Source: Embleya sp042956465 (lineage in GTDB: Bacteria; Actinomycetota; Actinomycetes; Streptomycetales; Streptomycetaceae). From it: a stretch of 64,000 nt of DNA. Location of the stretch: NCBI RefSeq assembly GCF_042956465.1, contig NZ_JBIBGL010000030.1, positions 24,008 through 88,007 on the forward strand. The letters run 5' to 3'. A program made the translations under genes and the position numbers. Of this stretch, positions 59,204-64,000 are shown piece by piece. The notes below the pieces were generated by a model that searched no databases, was not told the DNA's origin, and saw nothing but the letters and a program-made list of their open reading frames with translations. Position 1 is the first letter of the stretch; each line of letters opens with the position of its first letter.

Positions 59204-59602
59204 ATGGGCGTGCCTGAACCCGACCTCGTTCTGACCGTGCACACGCCACGTCCGGGCGTCGCGGTCGTCGACGTTCGCGGTCACCTCGACCACCACACCG
59301 CGCCCCGACTGCGCGGGCGCGGTTTCGAGTTGATCGACCAGGGATTCCACCATGTGGTTCTGAACCTGGCCCACCTGCGGTTCTCCGACTCCACCGGCCT
59401 GGCCGTCCTGGTCGCCCTCCTCCAACGCACCCGCACGCACCAAGGCACCGTCGTCGTCGCGGCCCCACCGGAGCGACTGCGCAAGATGCTGCGTGTGACC
59501 GGCCTGTCCCTCGTCGTCGCCGAACACCACGACGTCGACCACGCCCTGGCCGCGATCGAAACCGAGGGGACCGTCGGCCCCGGGGCGCGCCACCACGTCT
59601 AG
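59204..59602 (+). CDS. STAS-domain anti-anti-sigma factor
   Basis: A 132-residue RsbV/SpoIIAA-like protein. VAVVDVRGHLDHHTAPRL begins the fold, and LNLAHLRFSDSTGLAVLVAL contains the regulatory phosphorylation site (Ser or Thr in DSTG). APPERLRKMLRVTGL is the last helix. In partner switching, the dephosphorylated form binds the anti-sigma kinase and frees a sigma factor. The adjacent kinase is degraded, so it may work with the RsbW-like protein at 63033-63596 or one elsewhere. ATG 59204 has AAGGCGG upstream. Confidence 0.88.
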   Translation: MGVPEPDLVLTVHTPRPGVAVVDVRGHLDHHTAPRLRGRGFELIDQGFHHVVLNLAHLRFSDSTGLAVLVALLQRTRTHQGTVVVAAPPERLRKMLRVTGLSLVVAEHHDVDHALAAIETEGTVGPGARHHV

Positions 59603-59624
59603 AACAGGCGTCCAGGCTTTGGCA

Positions 59625-59657
59625 TCTTCCCGTCGTCTTCCCGTCGTTTTCCCGGCG
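59625..59657. repeat. 11-bp tandem repeat between convergent genes
   Basis: TCTTCCCGTCG occurs at 59625-59635 and 59636-59646, with a degenerate third copy (59647-59657). It lies between the convergent STAS and epoxide hydrolase genes; no terminator hairpin was noticed there. Confidence 0.6.
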
Positions 59658-59691
59658 TCGTTGCGGTGTTGGAGCGTCCGCAAGCTCCGTT

Positions 59692-60732
59692 TCAGCCGCC
59701 CAGCCCGACCGCACGGCGTACGTCGTCGGCGTAGGCCTCCGGCTGTTCCCAGGCCGCGAAGTGGCCGCCGGCACCGTGTTCCACATAGTCGCAAACGTTC
59801 AGGAATGCCTCGGCGTAGCTTCGCGGTTCCGGTTTGATGTCGCGTGGGAACACGGAGAGCACGGTCGGCGTGTCGATCCGGTCGGGGAGGGCGACCGGTT
59901 CGACATAGGTGGTGAACGAGGTGCCGATCGTGCCGGTGGCCCAGTAGGCGGTGACCCAGGTGAGGAGTTCGTCCGGGGTGAAGGCCGACTCGTCGGACCA
60001 GGACTCCAGTTTCTCGACGATCCATGCCGCGAGTCCGGCGGGGGAGTCGCCGAGGGCGACGGCGAGCGTGTTCGGCCGCGTCGACTGCTCCGCGATGTAC
60101 CCGCCCTCGGTCCGGAACCACTGCGCCGCCCGGCCGAGGTAGGCAGCCGCGTCCGGCGCAAGCTTCGCGGGGTCGGCGGTGAGCGCACGTTGCGGGGCGA
60201 TGTTCGTGAGGTGCAGGGCAGCGACCCGGTCCGGGTGTTCGGCCGCGAGGAGTTCCGCGACGGTGCCTCCCACGTCGCCGCCGGACACCGTGTACCGCGA
60301 GTAGCCGAGTTCATCCAGAGCATCCGCAACGATCCCGGCGATGCGATTGGCCGACATGCCGGGCAGGGCGAGCGGGGCCGCGAACGGGAAGCCCGGCAGC
60401 GCGGGAACCACCACATGCATGTCCGCGAGCAAAGGCAGGACGCGCTCGAATCGCAACACCGAGTCCGGCCAGCCGTGCAGCAGCACGACCACCGGGGCGC
60501 CGGGATTCGCGGACCGCTGGTGGATCACCCGCAGGTCGGTGTCGCCCGCCCGCACCGTCACCCACGGGAATCCTTCGATGCGGCGCTCGTGCACGTCCCA
60601 GTCGTATCCGCCCGCCCAGCGTTCGAGCAGTTCGTCGAGGCGGGTGCCGCTGATGCCCCGTCCCCCGTCGTCACTCCACGGGGTCGTGACACGTCGCGTC
60701 CGCCGGAGTCGTTCCCGCATCTCGTCGTCCAT
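59692..60732 (-). CDS. Epoxide hydrolase (alpha/beta hydrolase with EHN lid)
   Basis: A 346-residue enzyme of the microsomal-type epoxide hydrolase group. An N-terminal EHN segment (TRLDELLERWAGGYDWDVHE) precedes the core. HGWPDS at 86-91 is the oxyanion motif, Asp153 in GGDVGG is the nucleophile, and His324 in GGHFAAWEQPE is the base. A lid tyrosine is probable in the GYIAE or AYW segment. It opens epoxides to diols. It diverges from a TetR-family gene across a 40-bp region containing two perfect operators, so it is very probably regulated by that repressor. Start ATG 60732 is leaderless or nearly so. Confidence 0.92.
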   Translation of the reverse strand: MDDEMRERLRRTRRVTTPWSDDGGRGISGTRLDELLERWAGGYDWDVHERRIEGFPWVTVRAGDTDLRVIHQRSANPGAPVVVLLHGWPDSVLRFERVLPLLADMHVVVPALPGFPFAAPLALPGMSANRIAGIVADALDELGYSRYTVSGGDVGGTVAELLAAEHPDRVAALHLTNIAPQRALTADPAKLAPDAAAYLGRAAQWFRTEGGYIAEQSTRPNTLAVALGDSPAGLAAWIVEKLESWSDESAFTPDELLTWVTAYWATGTIGTSFTTYVEPVALPDRIDTPTVLSVFPRDIKPEPRSYAEAFLNVCDYVEHGAGGHFAAWEQPEAYADDVRRAVGLGG

Positions 60733-60771
60733 GTGTATCAGCGTACACATGATGTGTATGCTCGTACACAT
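60731..60771. promoter_or_regulatory. Two tandem TetR operators between divergent genes
   Basis: ATGTGTA-N6-TACACAT occurs twice, at 60731-60750 and 60752-60771, each with perfect 7-bp arms. The copies are 21 bp apart (two helical turns), filling the space between the epoxide hydrolase start and the TetR start; the second site overlaps the ATG of the TetR gene. Confidence 0.92.
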
Positions 60772-61330
60772 GACCTTGCGCAATGCGGCCGCCACCAGGC
60801 AGCGGATTCTGGAGCACGCACAACACCAGTTCGCCCAGCACGGTTACGCGGCGATCACGGTCAAGGGCGTGGCCGACGCGGCCGGCGTGTCCCCCAACCT
60901 CATCACGCGCTACTTCGGCGGCAAGGACGGCCTTTTCCTGGCGGCAACCCAGGTGGAGATCCCCGTCTCCGACTCCTTCGACGGCGACCGTTCCGGGCTG
61001 GGTTCGCGCCTCGCGGCAAGCATCGTCCAGCGCTGGTTCGAGGCACCCGGGAAGGATCCGCTGCTCGTGCTGCAACGTGCGTCCGGCGAGCGCCCGGAGG
61101 CGGCGGAGGCGCTGGCCACCTTCCTCGACGCCAACTCCCTGGAACCGCTGCACCGTTACCTGCGCAACAGCGGCCTCGACGACGCGGAGGCCCGCAGCCG
61201 AGCCGCAGCGATCGACGCCTTCGTGCTCGGCGTCTCGACCCGCCGCCGACTCCTGCGCTCCGAACTCGGCGACCCCGCCGACCTCCAGGCCTGGCTGAGC
61301 ACCACCATCCAACGCCTCGCCGACGGGTAG
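60770..61330 (+). CDS. TetR-family repressor divergent from epoxide hydrolase
   Basis: A 186-residue TetR-family regulator. The N-terminal HTH (TRQRILEHAQHQFAQHGYAA, VADAAGVSPNLITRYFGGK) is followed by a TetR_C domain with LASIVQRWFEAPGKDPLLVL. The ATG at 60770 gives the usual length; in-frame ATGs at 60749, 60752 and 60758 lie within the operators and no ribosome site precedes any of them, so the mRNA may be leaderless. It would repress itself and the hydrolase gene until an epoxide or related ligand binds. Confidence 0.92.
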   Translation: MTLRNAAATRQRILEHAQHQFAQHGYAAITVKGVADAAGVSPNLITRYFGGKDGLFLAATQVEIPVSDSFDGDRSGLGSRLAASIVQRWFEAPGKDPLLVLQRASGERPEAAEALATFLDANSLEPLHRYLRNSGLDDAEARSRAAAIDAFVLGVSTRRRLLRSELGDPADLQAWLSTTIQRLADG

Positions 61331-61614
61331 TGCCCGACGACAAGAGGCCCCGAAACCCCGCTCCCAGTCGGTATCCGCAGTGCGGGATCCGGTCGGCCAG
61401 TGTGGTCATCTCGGGGTAGGCGGAGGCGAGTTGATGCTACGGGGAGCCTAGGCTCGCCGTCGGATTCGAAGCGTTGGCGGGGCATCTCCGCCCGAACGGC
61501 CGAAGGACCTGCGGGCGAGAATCCAACACCCACCGACCTGGACCGCCTGGTCGCGACGCACTGACCCGCGAAGTCCCGCGCTTCCCCTGCTCGGCGCACA
61601 TTCCAGCCTCAGGC
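61331..61614. other. Intergenic region between convergent genes
   Basis: 284 bp without a supported gene or clear terminator hairpin. Confidence 0.35.
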
Positions 61615-62862
61615 TCAGCGGGTGAGCGCTCGTGCGGTGGGCCGGCCCGGGAACCGGCCGGCGTGCGCGGTGAGGTCGTTGAGGAAGCCTTCGAGGGCGA
61701 AGGTGGCTGTTCCGAGGCACACCGGGTTGTCCGGCAGTGCGGACAGGCTCAGGGTCACCGCTCCGAACGGCTGGTCGAGTGCGTAGTGCGCCGCGGCGTT
61801 GCGGGTGGCGGTCAGCAGCGGTTCGCCGAGCCGGTCGGCGACCCAGTCGCCGAGCACGATCCTGGTCGGGTTGAGCATGTTGATCAGGGTGGCGACCGCC
61901 GCGCCCAGATAGCGGCCGGTTTCCTCGATCACTCGTTCGGCGACGGGGTCGTGTCGGCGGGCTGCCTCGGCGATGGCCTCGATGGCGGTGATCTGGTCGT
62001 CGATGGTGAGGATCGGGTGGTCCGGGTCCGTTTCGCGCAGGGTCTGCAGGATGCCGGAGGCGCCGACGTATGCCTCGACGCATCCGCGGTTGCCGCATCG
62101 GCAGGTCCGTCCGTCCATCACGAGGATGATGTGGCCCCATTCGCCGGCGCTGTTGGTGGTGCCGCGGAAGAGTGATCCGTCGATGGCCACGCCGACACCG
62201 ACGCCGGTGCGCAGGGTGACGACGGCCAGGTCGTCCACGTCGCGTCCGGCGCCGAACCACAGTTCGGCAACCGTGCTGGCCTTGAGCGGGTTGTCCACGT
62301 GGAGCGGGAAGTCGAGCCGTTCGGCCAGGAGGGCCTTCATGGGTACGTCGCGCCAGTGTCCGTAGACGGCGAGGACGGAGACGCCCCCCTCGCGTTCGAC
62401 CAGTCCGGGCAGGCTGACTCCGATGCCCAGTACCCGGTCGGGATCCACGTCCGGGGTGGCGAGGAGGTCCTCGACGCCCAGGGTGATGTGTTCCACCACG
62501 TCGCTCGGGGAGCTGCCCTGCGGGTCCATGCGTCGCTCGACGGTGCGCAGCGCGTTCATCGCGAGGTCGTAGAGCTCGAGGTGGACGAAGTCCTCGGAGA
62601 CGTCGACGCCGACCAGCAGGCCCCGCTCGGCGTTGACCGCGAGGCGTGCCCGGGGGCGTCCGCCGCCGGAGTCCTCCCGTCCGACCTCGACGAGCACGCC
62701 GACGTCGAGGAGTTCGCCGGTCAGGTTGGCGACTGTGGCGGTGGACAGCCCGGTCGCGGTTGCGATCTGCTGCCGGCTCACGTGCTCGCCGGCCGCGTAC
62801 GTGCTCTGTAGTACCTCGAACCGGTTCTGCCGGCGGATGTCCCGTGCCGTTCGCTTGAGCAT
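61615..62862 (-). CDS. ROK-family transcriptional repressor
   Basis: A 415-residue ROK regulator of the XylR/NagC type. A winged helix (residues about 10-70: RQNRFEVLQSTYAAGEHVSRQ, IATATGLSTATVANLTGEL) is joined to an ASKHA-fold sugar-binding domain: GLLVGVDVSEDFVHLELYDL (phosphate-1 loop), NSAGEWGHIIL, and the zinc-site signature CRCGNRGC followed by VEAY. The ATG at 62862 is preceded by AGGAG 6 nt upstream. It diverges from the RsbW-like ATPase gene. ROK repressors bind sugars; ligand unknown. A ROK-type palindrome elsewhere in the window (24600-24614) is a possible target. Confidence 0.93.
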   Translation of the reverse strand: MLKRTARDIRRQNRFEVLQSTYAAGEHVSRQQIATATGLSTATVANLTGELLDVGVLVEVGREDSGGGRPRARLAVNAERGLLVGVDVSEDFVHLELYDLAMNALRTVERRMDPQGSSPSDVVEHITLGVEDLLATPDVDPDRVLGIGVSLPGLVEREGGVSVLAVYGHWRDVPMKALLAERLDFPLHVDNPLKASTVAELWFGAGRDVDDLAVVTLRTGVGVGVAIDGSLFRGTTNSAGEWGHIILVMDGRTCRCGNRGCVEAYVGASGILQTLRETDPDHPILTIDDQITAIEAIAEAARRHDPVAERVIEETGRYLGAAVATLINMLNPTRIVLGDWVADRLGEPLLTATRNAAAHYALDQPFGAVTLSLSALPDNPVCLGTATFALEGFLNDLTAHAGRFPGRPTARALTR

Positions 62863-63032
62863 GAAACTCCTGATTTCCTGATCCTCCTCTTATTCTAAGT
62901 CCCGGAAGATACTATTTACACCTATTGGACCAAGGGGTAGTTTGGATCACGGGTAGAGCCCGAAACCCCCCGGCACGGCACGGCACGACCGCCCGGCCAC
63001 CGGCCGAGCTGCACGATCTGGAGGCACCCGAG

Positions 63033-63596
63033 ATGTGCCCATACCGAAACGCCGGCGTCGTCGACGCCCCGCAGCGTCGCGTCGAGGTTGCGCCCGGCGG
63101 ATCGCAGGCGAGTGTCCGGGGTCGAGTCCGCCGCCCCGCACTGTCGCTCGACCAACGGCACGCCGTGATCGCCTTGCCGGCCCAGGTCGTCCGGGTCGTC
63201 GATGCCCGCCGCTTCACGGGCGCGGTGCTCGCCCGCTGGGGCCTGGTCGGTGACGCGCGGGACTCCGCGGTTCTGATCGTCGGCGAGCTGGCCGCGAACG
63301 CGGCGCAGTACGGCCGGAGCGTCATGACGGTTCGCCTGGTCCTGGACGCCGGCGCGCCGAACGACGCCGGTGTGCTGAACATCGTGGTGGACGACCACGG
63401 GGACCACGGCGCCCGGCATCGGCCGCGGGTCTGCGACCCCGACGAGCACGGCCGGGGCTTGGACATCGTCGCAAGCCTCGCCGGCAGGGTGGACGTCGAA
63501 GACTGCGGCGCCGGCCGCACCGTCCAGGCGATGCTGCCGATCGCCGTCCCCGCCTCTCGATACTCGCGCGACAATGTTCCGGCGATGGCGGGCTGA
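63033..63596 (+). CDS. ATP-binding protein, RsbW-like (HATPase_c_2)
   Basis: A 187-residue protein with one GHKL ATPase domain of the anti-sigma type. ARRFTGAVLARWGL, then the N-box LIVGELAANAAQYG, the G1-type VVDDHGD and G2-type EHGRGLDIVASLAG. These proteins act as anti-sigma kinases or as small regulatory ATPases near STAS proteins. ATG 63033 was chosen because GGAGG lies 11 nt upstream; the longer in-frame start at 62925 has poor codon bias at its beginning. A STAS partner is encoded 3.4 kb upstream. Confidence 0.87.
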   Translation: MCPYRNAGVVDAPQRRVEVAPGGSQASVRGRVRRPALSLDQRHAVIALPAQVVRVVDARRFTGAVLARWGLVGDARDSAVLIVGELAANAAQYGRSVMTVRLVLDAGAPNDAGVLNIVVDDHGDHGARHRPRVCDPDEHGRGLDIVASLAGRVDVEDCGAGRTVQAMLPIAVPASRYSRDNVPAMAG

Positions 63597-63954
63597 CACT
63601 GCCCGGGCACTTCCTCACCTGGCGTGTCACCTGGCGCGCCGCGCGTGACCGAGCCCCCTGCGGCCGGCGTGCAATGGATGGCGAGCCGGCCCGACAGGGG
63701 GCGGCGGTCGCTCGACCCGGTCCCGGAGCGGTGTCGGATCCGAGGCACCGGATCCAAGCAATCGACGAGTTGCGGTTCGATGGCCGGCGCCGTTGATGAG
63801 GATCCGCGGACTCGGCCGTCCGCACATCCGGTTGTTGCCTAACATTGCCTAAAGTGTTCACAAAAGTAACTGTTTCGAACATTTGCGCATGAAGAGCGCA
63901 GTGGGACCCTCACCAACGGTCCTGTTTTCCCGAAGGCATGAAGGCGGTACTGCG
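63597..63954. other. Upstream region of the last gene, with possible operators
   Basis: 358 bp. An AT-rich patch at 63830-63890 includes a direct repeat of TTGCCTAA (63835-63842 and 63845-63852) and an imperfect palindrome TGTTTCGAACA (63871-63881). Both resemble sugar-regulator sites and lie 75-120 bp before the next start codon. No gene is supported. Confidence 0.4.
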
Positions 63955-64000
63955 ATGAAGCGGCACCAGATGGCATTGGCGGCGACAGGACTGTCGGCCG
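63955..64000 (+). CDS. Start of an exported protein (truncated by window end)
   Basis: ATG 63955 opens a frame reading as a signal peptide: KRHQMALAATGLSA, a basic n-region with the start of a hydrophobic core. GGCGG lies about 12 nt upstream. Only 15 codons are inside the window, so the product cannot be identified. Proximity to a ROK repressor would fit a sugar-binding lipoprotein, but this is a guess. Confidence 0.6.
   Translation, partial: MKRHQMALAATGLSA

Noticed and set aside
1..64000. CRISPR arrays, rRNA, tRNA or an intact insertion sequence
   Set aside because: No regularly spaced repeats with unique spacers, no tRNA-like cloverleaf or rRNA segment and no intact transposase were noticed while reading; the only mobile trace is the IS701 remnant.

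Overview
The DNA is very GC-rich throughout, with third codon positions almost always G or C, GTG starts, purine-rich ribosome sites, leaderless or overlapping (ATGA/GTGA) gene junctions and hairpin terminators lacking T-tracts. Gene content (MmyB-type XRE regulators, a VanS-like kinase, a probable DasR site before a chitinase, an ECF42-type sigma factor with a DGPF protein, many secreted hydrolases) points to a Streptomycetaceae actinomycete (Streptomyces, Embleya or Kitasatospora-like). There are no ribosomal RNAs, tRNAs, CRISPR arrays or core-operon blocks. The many broken genes suggest an accessory region such as a chromosome arm; that placement is inference.

Layout. 0-1.8 kb: a YrdC-family protein and a beta-carbonic anhydrase. 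1.8-4.8 kb: a gene graveyard holding the tail of a threonine-synthase-like enzyme, a collapsed NRPS (C-A-T-TE with an internal deletion and a frameshift, and a Cys-type thioesterase) and the tail of a MenC/N-acylamino acid racemase. 4.9-9 kb: regulators and small enzymes. 9.3-11.9 kb: a VanJ-like phosphoesterase / VanS-like kinase / internally deleted VanR-like regulator operon. 12-16.4 kb: an ankyrin-HEAT protein, a small secreted protein, a HEAT protein ending in a lipoyl-like domain without the lysine, and a membrane-anchored neocarzinostatin-like protein. 17-30 kb: an exported-enzyme block: M4 metalloprotease, oligopeptide-binding lipoprotein, kinase/lipoprotein pair, SGNH lipoprotein with a wrecked acyltransferase, PQQ-type sugar dehydrogenase with CBM and FN3 domains, GH18 chitinase and an unusual S8 protease. 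30.8-34.3 kb: aspartate 4-decarboxylase and the aspartate:alanine antiporter, which together form a proton-motive and pH-homeostasis module.

35-49 kb: a choice-of-anchor secreted protein, a GlxA-type regulator, cupin and alcohol dehydrogenase next to a broken XRE regulator, a zinc-finger SDR, ThpR RNA ligase/phosphodiesterase, a TetR/Dabb operon with a double palindrome, an IS701-family remnant and an unrecognised 498-residue protein. 50-52.5 kb: a DGPF/YciI protein overlapping an ECF42-like sigma factor fused in frame to a catalytically dead tyrosine-recombinase-like domain, the most unusual gene here. 52.7-64 kb: a membrane protein, an SDR, a cytoplasmic serpin, a CAP-domain protein with PT-rich repeats, a PRC-barrel/anti-sigma remnant/STAS group, an epoxide hydrolase divergent from a TetR gene across two perfect operators, a ROK repressor, an RsbW-like ATPase and the start of an exported protein.

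Two themes recur. First, carbohydrate and protein scavenging under sugar-type repressors (a ROK-like palindrome just after a strong promoter; a dre-like box before the chitinase). Second, decay by deletion: the NRPS, VanR, kinase/acyltransferase, XRE, IS701 and RsbW remnants all show deletions or frameshifts.
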